A stretch of DNA of 19,667 bases from JAUVUV01 sp964548275 (GCA_964548275.1 CAZJQI010000071.1:1-19667); one strand, 5' to 3'. Shown: positions 1 through 6,560, counted from the stretch's first letter. Notes: generated by a model from the letters alone, not told the origin. Numbers and translations: made by a program.

Positions 1-2
1 CG

Positions 3-49
3 CATCCCCCTTAACAAAGGGGGTGTCCGCGATTCGCGGACGGGGGATG
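3..49. repeat. GC-rich nested palindrome
   Basis: An outer 8-bp stem pairs CATCCCCC (3-10) with GGGGGATG (42-49). It encloses a perfect 7-bp hairpin, GTCCGCG (25-31) with CGCGGAC (35-41), loop ATT. The C-tract can also pair with the nearer G-tract: CCCCCTT (6-12) with AAGGGGG (17-23), loop AACA. Two mutually exclusive folds are therefore possible. It contains no coding sequence and looks like a dispersed intergenic palindromic repeat. The copy may continue past the window edge. Confidence 0.6.
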
Positions 50-191
50 TCCCTTACGGGCGGGGTGTGTCACCAATCAGATTGTTGAAAAATCTATCCA
101 TACTTCTGTTATTTTTTCAAAAGTCTCGAGCTGACTGTTCTGATCTGACGTCCCGGAAATGAAACGACACAGAGACGGTTGCCGACACACC

Positions 192-253
192 GGCTAACCA
201 GCGGTTGCACTTGGCCTGTCATCCACAGGCAGCTGAACCGCAGGTCGTTATGT
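192..253 (+). repeat. Integron attC-like recombination site
   Basis: Three stacked stems with bulges fold this stretch into one hairpin: TAAC (195-198) with GTTA (247-250), GCGGTT (201-206) with AACCGC (236-241), and GCCTGT (214-219) with ACAGGC (225-230), loop CATCC. Conserved ends and poorly conserved, unequal internal loops are the hallmark of integron attC sites, whose bottom strand folds for IntI. The right core, GTTATGT (247-253), departs from the GTTRRRY consensus at one position, and the left core is GGCTAAC. The small ORF that follows is placed as expected for a cassette. No integrase gene is visible in the window. Confidence 0.55.
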
Positions 254-300
254 ATACAACTCCATCCAAACGAATTAAATAAGTATTGGAGGAAATTAAA

Positions 301-522
301 ATGACTGGCGTAAAGGAAATACATATTCGATGTCTGCATTGTGGCTCTTGGTTTCGCTCCCCTATCTCGATTAAAAACCTTGAGACGTTTGACTCTGCGA
401 TGCTGATTGGCAACAAAGTGCAATGCCCTAACTGTAAGAAAATGACAGGGTGCAATAAAGAAAACATGAGAGTGAGGGCACAAAATGCTGGCTTTGTTGG
501 AGACGATACGATACACACCTGA
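301..522 (+). CDS. Small zinc-ribbon protein, probable integron cassette ORF
   Basis: This codes for a 73-residue protein of unrecognised family. Two CxxC knuckles are visible: CLHC near residues 11-14 and CPNC near 42-45. About 27 residues separate them, as in a zinc ribbon that binds one Zn ion. The start is ATG 301, because GGAGGA lies at 288-293 with a 7-base gap; an in-frame TTG at 286 overlaps that site and is less likely. There is no signal peptide or membrane segment, so a cytoplasmic nucleic-acid or protein-binding role is possible but unproven. The gene begins about 50 bases after an attC-like site, and its stop codon overlaps a second attC-like half, as is usual for a mobile cassette. 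The AT-richer composition supports foreign origin. Confidence 0.6.
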   Translation: MTGVKEIHIRCLHCGSWFRSPISIKNLETFDSAMLIGNKVQCPNCKKMTGCNKENMRVRAQNAGFVGDDTIHT

Positions 523-542
523 CCAGCGGTTGCACCTGACCT
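518..542 (+). repeat. Half of a second attC-like site (remnant)
   Basis: ACCAGCGGTTGCAC (522-535) is an exact copy of 197-210 in the upstream attC-like site and is followed by similar bases. The left core would be ACCTGAC, one base off RYYYAAC. I could not find a matching right half with GTTRRRY before the next element begins at 570, so the site appears truncated or rearranged. It overlaps the stop codon of the zinc-ribbon ORF. Confidence 0.45.
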
Positions 543-569
543 TCTTAGATTTCTGTTATTTTTCAAATT

Positions 570-895
570 GAGCCTGTTCAATATTAAACGTGAAGAGGCT
601 TGTAAGTTCTTACATTTGGACGTTTAAGCACATCGCTTCATCCATATTTAGGGCATTCTGTTCAATATTATAAGGAGACCAAAAGAGATATTCAACAGCC
701 ATAACCATAAACAATATAAGAAGTTACTGCATTTTGCAGCCAATATTGTTTTGTGATAATCTTGAGTTACTATCGCCTGTCTGAGAGGGAAAAAACGCTG
801 TAAGTCCTTATTTTACATTGAATTGTTGAGTTGCTTCTCTGAATGTAGCCTTTTAACCTATTCTCTGTCAATGGGTTGCGATGTTGAACAGGCTC
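570..895. mobile_element. MITE-like element, 326 bp, no coding capacity
   Basis: The ends are perfect 12-bp inverted repeats, GAGCCTGTTCAA (570-581) and TTGAACAGGCTC (884-895). They are flanked by a direct 5-bp duplication, AAATT (565-569 and 896-900), which reads as a target-site duplication. An extra copy of CTGTTCAATATTA (574-586) occurs inside at 658-670. No open frame of useful length is present, so any movement would need a transposase supplied elsewhere. The element fills most of the gene-free gap between the zinc-ribbon ORF and the HEPN gene. I cannot assign the insertion sequence family. Confidence 0.6.
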
Positions 896-950
896 AAATT
901 ATGATTACATATAACAATAGGTGAATTGTAGACCGTTCGATAGTAATTAA

Positions 951-1712
951 ATGGAAGATCGAGAAAACATCTTTAGACACGAATTAGAAGTCTTTGGGAC
1001 TGAGGTTGAATCAGCAATCCAGTTTTTCTATGCCTCTTTATCCATCAGCGCTTCTCTTACTGACAATGAAGAGGCACTTCGACTTGTGAATGAAACACCA
1101 ATGTTTTGGCGAACAATTTTTGGAGCGCTGCAAACGTCTTTCTTCATCGCCCTTTATCGGATCTTCGATCAAAATAAACATTCCAAACATAATATCGACA
1201 AACTACTCAGAGTTGCTCAAAGTAATGCGGATATATTTTCAAAAGAAGCACTGGAGGCCAGAAAGAGAAAGGGCAGCGAAAACGCTAACGATTGGATCGA
1301 TGAATATATGAAAGATGCCTATGTGCCAACAGTTAGCGATTTCCGTCTATTGAGGAAGTACGTAAACAAGTACAGAAAAGTATATGAAAATAGGTATAGA
1401 GACATAAGGAAAGAGATTTTTGCTCATAAAGGACTGTCAAAATCTGATGCCGTTCAGAAATTATTCGATAAGACAAACAAGCGCGAGTTGGAGAAGTTGT
1501 TGCTCTTCTTAAATCGCCTATATAAGTGCCTTTGGGAGCTTTTCAACAATGGCAAGAAGCCTGTCTTGCAACAAATGAAGTACTCTGACAGAGTTATGAG
1601 GATTGCAGAAATCCCTGAGTGGCAGAGCACGCATGTCCAGGAACGTATGTTGCAAGAGACTGAGAAATTCTTCCGCATACTTTCTTCTGTGCCCAATCAA
1701 GAAATGCATTGA
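951..1712 (+). CDS. AbiU2-type HEPN domain protein, possible defence or toxin RNase
   Basis: This 253-residue, largely helical protein resembles the HEPN/AbiU2 group. Its central WRTIFGALQTSFFIALYRIFD block (about 53-73) and later RKEIFAHK (153-160) fit that group. R153 and H159 form the R-x(4-6)-H motif that is the catalytic signature of HEPN ribonucleases. AbiU-related proteins have been linked to abortive infection, but many HEPN members have other roles, so the function is inferred. ATG 951 is preceded immediately by an in-frame stop, and no good ribosome site is seen. It has no signal peptide. The gene starts 55 bases after the MITE-like element and is AT-rich compared with the genes to its right, suggesting acquisition. 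No partner antitoxin is evident nearby, and it ends toward a bidirectional terminator. Confidence 0.6.
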   Translation: MEDRENIFRHELEVFGTEVESAIQFFYASLSISASLTDNEEALRLVNETPMFWRTIFGALQTSFFIALYRIFDQNKHSKHNIDKLLRVAQSNADIFSKEALEARKRKGSENANDWIDEYMKDAYVPTVSDFRLLRKYVNKYRKVYENRYRDIRKEIFAHKGLSKSDAVQKLFDKTNKRELEKLLLFLNRLYKCLWELFNNGKKPVLQQMKYSDRVMRIAEIPEWQSTHVQERMLQETEKFFRILSSVPNQEMH

Positions 1713-1886
1713 ACTAGCTGACGCGATCCGAATATTTCCACCGTTCTATCTTGCTCTTATTTATCCGGAATATACCAGGTCACCTTCAAATACTGTTTTG
1801 ATCGTGGCCTTTTTTCTCTTATTTTGCCTGATTAATTTTTGTTTTGACAATCTAAATCCCACTTGACTTTTGCTGGAAAGGAAAAT
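1713..1886. other. Gene-free AT-rich stretch
   Basis: Nothing recognisable lies between the HEPN gene and its terminator. With the terminator and the palindrome that follow, it makes up a gene-free gap of about 320 bases. Confidence 0.5.
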
Positions 1887-1920
1887 AAAAAAGGGCACGG
1901 CCCGGGCCGCGCCCTTTTCT
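1887..1920. terminator. Bidirectional intrinsic terminator
   Basis: AAAAGGGC (1889-1896) pairs with GCCCTTTT (1911-1918) around the self-complementary CGGCCCGGGCCG (1898-1909), with one A/C mismatch. An A-tract on the left and a T-tract on the right allow termination from both sides. It lies between the plus-strand HEPN gene and the convergent minus-strand permease gene. Confidence 0.85.
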
Positions 1921-1976
1921 CTATTCTTATTAAATATTTAATCTAAAAGAATTCCTCGAAGCTTTTCTTCGTGGTA

Positions 1977-2032
1977 ACCTCCCCGGGGTTTGTCGTAGGG
2001 GCGAACCTATGTGTTCGCCCGCAGGGGGAGGT
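1977..2032. repeat. GC-rich nested palindrome at the 3' end of the permease gene
   Basis: ACCTCCCC (1977-1984) pairs with GGGGAGGT (2025-2032). It encloses an 8-bp hairpin, GGGCGAAC (1999-2006) with GTTCGCCC (2013-2020). CCCC (1981-1984) is also directly followed by GGGG (1985-1988), so a competing pairing exists. The layout of C-tract, G-tract, hairpin and G-tract matches the palindrome at 3-49, although the bases differ. It ends 5 bases before the permease stop codon. Confidence 0.6.
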
Positions 2033-2036
2033 GGGC

Positions 2037-3041
2037 TCACCCCGCAGCGGTTCGCGCATAGACTATCAGCGATAGTCCCACAATGAAGCTGATAAACATT
2101 GCGGTAAGCAGCTTGTTTGTGCCTCTTGGCGCGCCGGAGAACTCTTTCCACACGAACACGCCCCATAACGCAGCAATCATTGTCGCTCCCTGGCCCAGGC
2201 CGTAGCTGATCGCGAAACCCGCCTGGCCTGAGGCGATAATGCTGAAACTCATCCCGATATTCCAGATAATCCCGCCGAGAATCCCGGTCAGGTGCACCCC
2301 GGCTGAGCCCTTGAAATAGTCCCTGACCGCAATCGGCTCCCCGGCGAACGGGAATTTCATGGCCAGGGTGTTCCAGACAAAATTGCTCAGGAAAAGGCCC
2401 ACTGCAAAGAAGAAAACCGCGGTGTAGGGAGTGAGCTTGCCGGCTTCCGGAACTGCGAAATCCGTGACCATGGACTGGGCCACATACTTGTAGAAAAATC
2501 CCATCAGCACGCCGGCCGCCACGGAGAGCACGATTCCCTTGGTTCCGCTCGAGCCGCCGGAGCCGAGCTTTCGGTAGGCCACGGCATCGAGGATTATCGC
2601 CACCACCACTATCGCCACGCCCAGAAAAATCATTGTCGGGCTGCCCGTGGGCATGACAAAGTAGCTGGTGATCACCCCGATCACCAGGGCCAGGCCCACA
2701 CCGATCGGGAAAGCCACTGCCATGCCGGCTATCGCGATAGCGGCCACCAGAAGAATGTTCGAGAGGTTGAATATCACCCCTCCGATCATTGCCGAGGCGA
2801 TGTTTGCCGCCTCGGCCTGGCTGATATCAGCCAGAAAAGGGCGTCCCTGGCTGCCGATATTGCCCAGGGTGAATCCGAATATCACCGACAGCAGCAGCAC
2901 TCCGATTGCATAGTCCCAGTAAAAAAGCTCGAAACGCCAGTAGCGCCCTGCGAGTTTCTGGGTATTGGCCCAGGAACCCCAGCAGAGCATCGTGATAATA
3001 CAAAAAATCACAGCCGGACCGTAAGAGTGAAGAATGAACAT
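2037..3041 (-). CDS. DMT-superfamily permease (sugar/ureide-permease type)
   Basis: This 334-residue polytopic inner-membrane protein has about ten hydrophobic helices across its whole length. It resembles the bacterial glucose/ribose porter, RhaT and ureide-permease branch of the drug/metabolite transporter superfamily. Visible landmarks are CWGSWANTQK (about 20-29), FELFYWDYAIG (about 37-47), FPIGVGLALVIGV (about 111-123), and a C-terminal GLGQGATMIAALWGVFVWKEF block. The substrate cannot be told from sequence. ATG 3041 follows GGAG with a 7-base gap, which settles the start. No catabolic genes adjoin it, so there is no context clue to the sugar or metabolite. It has its own putative promoter and is separated from the next minus-strand unit by the SRP RNA. 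Confidence 0.75.
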   Translation of the reverse strand: MFILHSYGPAVIFCIITMLCWGSWANTQKLAGRYWRFELFYWDYAIGVLLLSVIFGFTLGNIGSQGRPFLADISQAEAANIASAMIGGVIFNLSNILLVAAIAIAGMAVAFPIGVGLALVIGVITSYFVMPTGSPTMIFLGVAIVVVAIILDAVAYRKLGSGGSSGTKGIVLSVAAGVLMGFFYKYVAQSMVTDFAVPEAGKLTPYTAVFFFAVGLFLSNFVWNTLAMKFPFAGEPIAVRDYFKGSAGVHLTGILGGIIWNIGMSFSIIASGQAGFAISYGLGQGATMIAALWGVFVWKEFSGAPRGTNKLLTAMFISFIVGLSLIVYARTAAG

Positions 3042-3081
3042 GAGCTTGCTCCGGGGTTAAAAAATTTCGCGCGCTGAGCGC

Positions 3082-3110
3082 AGGATAGATAAGAACTCGG
3101 ATAATTTCAA
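3082..3110 (-). promoter_or_regulatory. Putative sigma70-type promoter of the permease gene
   Basis: On the minus strand, TTGAAA (3110-3105) and TATCCT (3087-3082) are separated by 17 bases, about 40 bases before the start codon. The -10 box is imperfect. Confidence 0.4.
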
Positions 3111-3134
3111 TTTAGTTTGATCTGGATAAAAAAA

Positions 3135-3231
3135 GTCCCAGGCATCCCACAGCAACAAAACCTACGAGCGTACCGCTGCTACCTTCCGGTCCTGACGGGG
3201 TTAGCGAGTTTTTGTCCTGTGGACCTGGGAC
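3135..3231 (-). ncRNA. ffs: Small bacterial SRP RNA (4.5S type)
   Basis: This 97-nt RNA is the scaffold of the signal recognition particle and binds Ffh to target membrane proteins. The minus strand carries the universal SRP helix 8 signature, GTCAGGACCGGAAGGTAGCA, with its tetraloop and the symmetrical and asymmetrical internal loops. The ends are exactly complementary: GTCCCAGG at the 5' end and CCTGGGAC at the 3' end, giving the usual single rod without an Alu domain. A run of seven T follows the 3' end (reading down from 3134) and likely terminates transcription. It stands alone between the M23 peptidase gene and the permease gene. Confidence 0.96.
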
Positions 3232-3238
3232 AAAATTC

Positions 3239-3268
3239 AAAATACAACCTGTTCATTCAGTGTGTCAA
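3239..3268 (-). promoter_or_regulatory. Promoter of the SRP RNA gene
   Basis: On the minus strand, a perfect TTGACA (3268-3263) and TATTTT (3244-3239) are 18 bases apart. The SRP RNA 5' end begins 8 bases after the -10 box, matching a normal initiation distance. Confidence 0.7.
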
Positions 3269-3337
3269 GTGAGAACGCTTAAAGAAAAAAACAGACGCCG
3301 TACAGGACTGGATTGCAGCTATTTTTCAGCAGAATGT

Positions 3338-4258
3338 TCAGGGGACGTAATTGTCCAGGATGAAATTCAACGGATCACTGGCGATACCGTCAACATAAAC
3401 CTCGTAGTGAAGGTTGGGTCCTGTGGTGATTCCGCTCTCGCCGACAAAGGCGATTATATCCCCGCGCTTGACTTTCTGACCGTACCGGACATTGCTTTTG
3501 TTGCAGTGGGCGTACCTGGTCCTGAACCCATAGCCGTGGTCGAGAACAACAGTCAGCCCGTAACCGATCGTGTGCTTTACCCTCGTCACTTTGCCATCAG
3601 CAGGTGCGATAATCGGTGCGCCGGTGCGGCAGGAAATGTCGATCCCATTGTGGTACTGCATTGTATGGTAAATCGGGTGGCTGCGTCTGCCGAAATAGCT
3701 CGAGATATAACCATTGGCGGGCATGATAGAGGGAGTATGCGCCCATTTATCAGAGCTGGCCTCCATGCTTTCGGTGGCTTCCTGCAGGCTCTGGTTGATC
3801 AATTCTGACTTACGCAGAAGCATGTCGATCTGATCTTCCTGTTCGTAAGTCTTTCTGGCAAGCGGGCTGTTTATTTCGTAGAGTTCATCGTAGGCGCCCA
3901 CAAACGTTCCTCCGATACCGACTTTCCTGATTTCCTCATCTAGCAACTCAAGGCCCGCAATCCTTCGGAAAACCTGGTTTTCCTCCATTAAATCCGAAAC
4001 CTTACCGTTCATATCTGCGACCTTCTTTTCCACATTCCCTAATTTCTGGGTAAGGATACGGTTTTCGCGCTGAAGGTTGATATATTTCAGATAATCGAAA
4101 TGCTTGTGGTAGGAGGAAAAGGTGAGATAAGCGATTCCGGATAAAACGGCCAGACAGAAAACCAATACTCCCCCGAGCAGCCATCTGGAAATCTTCAATC
4201 TATGTACCTGTACCTCGTTATGAGGTACAATAAGAACAGTCCAGTTTTTAAAGGGCAT
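3338..4258 (-). CDS. Membrane-anchored M23 family peptidase (LytM/lysostaphin type)
   Basis: This 306-residue protein probably cleaves or helps cleave peptidoglycan cross-links in the periplasm. It has a short cytoplasmic N-terminus, one membrane helix (about 24-47), a coiled-coil stretch (about 58-110 and 135-165) and a C-terminal LytM domain (about 180-300). Zn ligands H203 and D207 (HNGID) and H284 (LHYEV) are present, as is H251 in RYAH. The first histidine of the usual HxH motif is Asn282 (GPNLHYEV), so activity may be altered. The start is ATG 4258, with GGAG 7 bases upstream; the frame remains open for 38 more codons upstream but lacks a ribosome site. It is a single-gene unit behind a strong promoter. 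The layout resembles envelope proteins of the MepM/YebA kind. Confidence 0.88.
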   Translation of the reverse strand: MPFKNWTVLIVPHNEVQVHRLKISRWLLGGVLVFCLAVLSGIAYLTFSSYHKHFDYLKYINLQRENRILTQKLGNVEKKVADMNGKVSDLMEENQVFRRIAGLELLDEEIRKVGIGGTFVGAYDELYEINSPLARKTYEQEDQIDMLLRKSELINQSLQEATESMEASSDKWAHTPSIMPANGYISSYFGRRSHPIYHTMQYHNGIDISCRTGAPIIAPADGKVTRVKHTIGYGLTVVLDHGYGFRTRYAHCNKSNVRYGQKVKRGDIIAFVGESGITTGPNLHYEVYVDGIASDPLNFILDNYVP

Positions 4259-4318
4259 GCTTTTACTCCGTGTCGGGGGGGAACACGGTTCAGGGGAAGA
4301 TAAATGGTGTGCAATTAA

Positions 4319-4348
4319 ATTATAAATTATCCTGATTGAGCTTGTCAA
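4319..4348 (-). promoter_or_regulatory. Strong sigma70-type promoter of the M23 peptidase gene
   Basis: On the minus strand, perfect TTGACA (4348-4343) and perfect TATAAT (4324-4319) boxes are 18 bases apart, about 60 bases before the start codon. An inverted repeat, CTTGTC (4341-4346) and GACAAG (4360-4365), overlaps and extends upstream of the -35 box and could be an operator. Confidence 0.7.
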
Positions 4349-4461
4349 GAATTTTCTTGGACAAGAAACCAATCAAATTTTTTATGGAATCCAACAAATG
4401 GCCGCGAGGTGCTGCAACGGCGGGTTCAACCGAATGGGCTTTGCCTCGGATTACAAACCCT

Positions 4462-5271
4462 TCAATCCTCTTTGCCATTTTTGCTGTTTTCTATCAGCGC
4501 ATAGGCGTTATGGTTGTGAATTGACTCGAAATTCTCCGCTTCCACCCGGTACCAGTAAACATCTTCCATCTGCTCCAGGCTCAGAGCGCACTCGCGAACG
4601 ACATCCTCGACAAATCGCGGGTTGTTGTAAGCATGCTCTGTGACATACTTTTCGTCTTTACGTTTGAGCAACGGGTAAAGTGCGCAACTGGCAGCTTTTT
4701 CGGCCACCTCGACAAGGTCCTCGATCCAGACAAAACCACAGAAACGCACGTTGATCGAAAGCAATGAACGCTGGTTGTGCGCGCCGAAATCTGAGATCTC
4801 CCGCGAGCATGGGCAAAGCGTGGTTACCGGAATCCTGACTTCCAGGATGAAATCCGTATCTTTTTCTCTCACACCAAGCGAGCTGGAAAAGCGGCAGATA
4901 TATTCCTGGAGGGCCTTGGCTCCGGTTACCGGAGCTTTTTTCTCGATGAAATAGGGGAATTCCAGTTCCATGTGAGCCACCTCAGCATCCAGGCGTTCCC
5001 TGGTCTCCTCCAGGATTTCCTTCAGGTTGTCCGAGGCGATATTGCCCCGGTGCCGGTTCAGGATTTCAATAAACCGGCTCATGTGGGTGCCACGGAAATT
5101 GTGAGGCAGATGGACGGACATTTGTATCTCGGCCACGGTATGCTGGGTACCATTGACCCGGTCTTGCACGATTATCGGGTAGTGTAAACCCTTAACGCCG
5201 ACCTTCTGTATATCGAGATTCCGAAGGTCCGGCTCGAGCATCAGGTCGCGCAACGCAGTCTTGCTTGGCAA
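4462..5271 (-). CDS. folE2: GTP cyclohydrolase FolE2 (type IB)
   Basis: This enzyme converts GTP to 7,8-dihydroneopterin triphosphate, the entry step to folate and, in many bacteria, queuosine. It is cytoplasmic and metal-dependent, replacing or backing up FolE1. The 269-residue product carries the family signature CPCSREISDFGAHNQRS (about 153-169) with the active-site cysteine, and RGTHMSRF near 60-67. The best start is TTG 5271: AAGGAG lies at 5279-5284 with a 7-base gap, while a TTG at 5292 lies upstream of that site. The gene follows ddl by 25 bases and is probably cotranscribed with it. FolE2 is often associated with zinc-limitation regulons, but no Zur-like site was recognised here. Confidence 0.95.
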   Translation of the reverse strand: MPSKTALRDLMLEPDLRNLDIQKVGVKGLHYPIIVQDRVNGTQHTVAEIQMSVHLPHNFRGTHMSRFIEILNRHRGNIASDNLKEILEETRERLDAEVAHMELEFPYFIEKKAPVTGAKALQEYICRFSSSLGVREKDTDFILEVRIPVTTLCPCSREISDFGAHNQRSLLSINVRFCGFVWIEDLVEVAEKAASCALYPLLKRKDEKYVTEHAYNNPRFVEDVVRECALSLEQMEDVYWYRVEAENFESIHNHNAYALIENSKNGKED

Positions 5272-5296
5272 CTTAAAACTCCTTGAATGCAAATTG

Positions 5297-6298
5297 TTAT
5301 GAATGGCCCGAACGGAATCGGGTTAATGAATTCTTTATAAGGTGCTCAAGAAGTGCTGTCAAGTCCAGTCCGGTTACCAGTGCCGCCTTGGGGAGAAGTG
5401 AATGGTCGGTCATTCCCGGCTGATTATTTGCTTCCAGGCACCAGAGCTCGTTATTCTCATCAAGGCGGAAGTCGATCCGAGCGTAGTCGTCCAGCCCGAG
5501 CACATGGAACGCCTCGAGCGCCAGTTGCTGTACGCGTTCGGCCACCTCGGTGTCGATCTCGGCCGGGCAGATATACTTGTTTTCTTGACTGTGGTATTTT
5601 GCCTCGAAATCATAAAAGCCGCCGGGTATGACTACCTCCAGCACAGGCAAAGCTTCATCGCCGAGCACACCCACGGTGAGTTCCATTCCCGCGATGAATT
5701 TTTCAACAAGCACCTGGCGGCTCAAACTTGCCGCTAATTCAACAGCTTCATAGACCTGGTCGAGAGTTTTGGCTTTTGTCAGGCCCACTGTCGATCCCTC
5801 CTCGGCAGGCTTGACAATTGCCGGCAGGCCCACTTTTTCAACACCGGCCTTGATCTGAACCTGCCACCGCTGTTTTAGCGAGCGGTCTAAAGCGAAATAA
5901 TCGGGTACCGGCACTCCTACAGCGGAAAGGAGCCTTTTGGAGGCCACTTTGTCCATCGCTGCGGCACTCGCCCCGGGCCTGCTGCCCACATACGGCACAC
6001 CCAGGAGTTCTAAAACAGCGCAGACTATGCCGTTTTCTCCCTGCCCGCCATGGAGCACGTTGAAAACGATGTCCCCGGAGGTGAGAATATCCTTCCCGCC
6101 TGCTTCCGGAAGGCCGCAGAGCTTCTGCGGAGTCTCAGCAGGAGCTGTCCCCGGATCAATTTCTATCCAGCCCGCTCCCGGATCCAGCACTGTTACCGTA
6201 TGACCGTTTTTTCTCAAGGCTTGCACCACGCATAATGCGCTGTTCAAGGATACCTCTCGCTCGGCGCTGGTTCCACCGGCGAGAACCGTTACTTTCAT
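5297..6298 (-). CDS. ddl: D-alanine--D-alanine ligase
   Basis: This cytoplasmic ATP-grasp enzyme joins two D-alanines for the peptidoglycan pentapeptide. The 333-residue length is slightly above the usual 305-320. Motifs in order are GGTSAEREVSL (8-18), FNVLHGGQGENG (79-90), the ATP-grasp segment IVKPAEEGSTVGL (161-173), VLVEKFIAGMELTVGV (196-211), the omega-loop YDFEAKY (229-235), ARIDF (273-277) and LEANNQPGMT (288-297), with a metal-binding E and N. The common NTxPGMT is NNQPGMT here. ATG 6298 has GGAGG 8 bases upstream. It heads a minus-strand pair with folE2 and is divergent from the large TPR gene. Confidence 0.97.
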   Translation of the reverse strand: MKVTVLAGGTSAEREVSLNSALCVVQALRKNGHTVTVLDPGAGWIEIDPGTAPAETPQKLCGLPEAGGKDILTSGDIVFNVLHGGQGENGIVCAVLELLGVPYVGSRPGASAAAMDKVASKRLLSAVGVPVPDYFALDRSLKQRWQVQIKAGVEKVGLPAIVKPAEEGSTVGLTKAKTLDQVYEAVELAASLSRQVLVEKFIAGMELTVGVLGDEALPVLEVVIPGGFYDFEAKYHSQENKYICPAEIDTEVAERVQQLALEAFHVLGLDDYARIDFRLDENNELWCLEANNQPGMTDHSLLPKAALVTGLDLTALLEHLIKNSLTRFRSGHS

Positions 6299-6367
6299 CT
6301 GTGAAACCTCCGAATCAGCTTATTCCAAAAGGGGAAATATGTTTGCTTGATATTCAGAACGCTGTCG

Positions 6368-6397
6368 AGTATAATCAATCCATTGGCAATATTGCAG
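6368..6397 (-). promoter_or_regulatory. Weak candidate promoter for the ddl-folE2 unit
   Basis: On the minus strand, CTGCAA (6397-6392) and TATACT (6373-6368) are 18 bases apart, about 70 bases before ddl. The -10 is good and the -35 poor. It overlaps the plus-strand promoter at 6392-6420. Confidence 0.3.
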
Positions 6398-6420
6398 ATG
6401 CGCCGTTTATATGTTATAAT
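6392..6420 (+). promoter_or_regulatory. Sigma70-type promoter in the ddl-TPR divergent gap
   Basis: TTGCAG (6392-6397) and a perfect TATAAT (6415-6420) are 17 bases apart. Transcription would run right, toward the TPR gene 430 bases away. A short hairpin with a T-run at 6451-6473 lies within 50 bases, so the product may be a short leader or small RNA. Confidence 0.45.
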
Positions 6421-6450
6421 TCATCCCTGACAGTCCGAATCGTTAATTTC

Positions 6451-6473
6451 CGGCCGGCAGCCGTTATTTTTTT
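6451..6473 (+). terminator. Short hairpin with T-run, possible early terminator
   Basis: CGGC (6451-6454) pairs with GCCG (6460-6463), loop CGGCA, followed by TTATTTTTTT (6464-6473). The stem is only 4 bp, so strength is doubtful. It lies just downstream of the TTGCAG/TATAAT promoter. Confidence 0.3.
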
Positions 6474-6548
6474 CTCCATGCCTGAACGAAACGATTCGCT
6501 TTGATTCGGCTCTTCTTAGATTTTCCGAAGTATTATAATATTAGCAGC

Positions 6549-6560
6549 CCTGATATCAGG
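6549..6560. repeat. 12-bp perfect palindrome
   Basis: CCTGATATCAGG sits in the middle of the 562-base gene-free gap between ddl and the TPR gene, followed by an AT-rich run. It could be an operator or a small hairpin. Apart from the listed promoter candidates, nothing else was recognised in that gap. Confidence 0.3.

Noticed and set aside
1..2032. CRISPR array suggested by the repeated palindromes
   Set aside because: The repeats are few, differ in sequence, are unevenly spaced and have no uniform spacers or cas genes nearby.
3212..3808. A 198-codon plus-strand frame opposite the SRP RNA promoter and M23 gene
   Set aside because: It starts inside the SRP RNA gene and is antisense to the conserved LytM domain.
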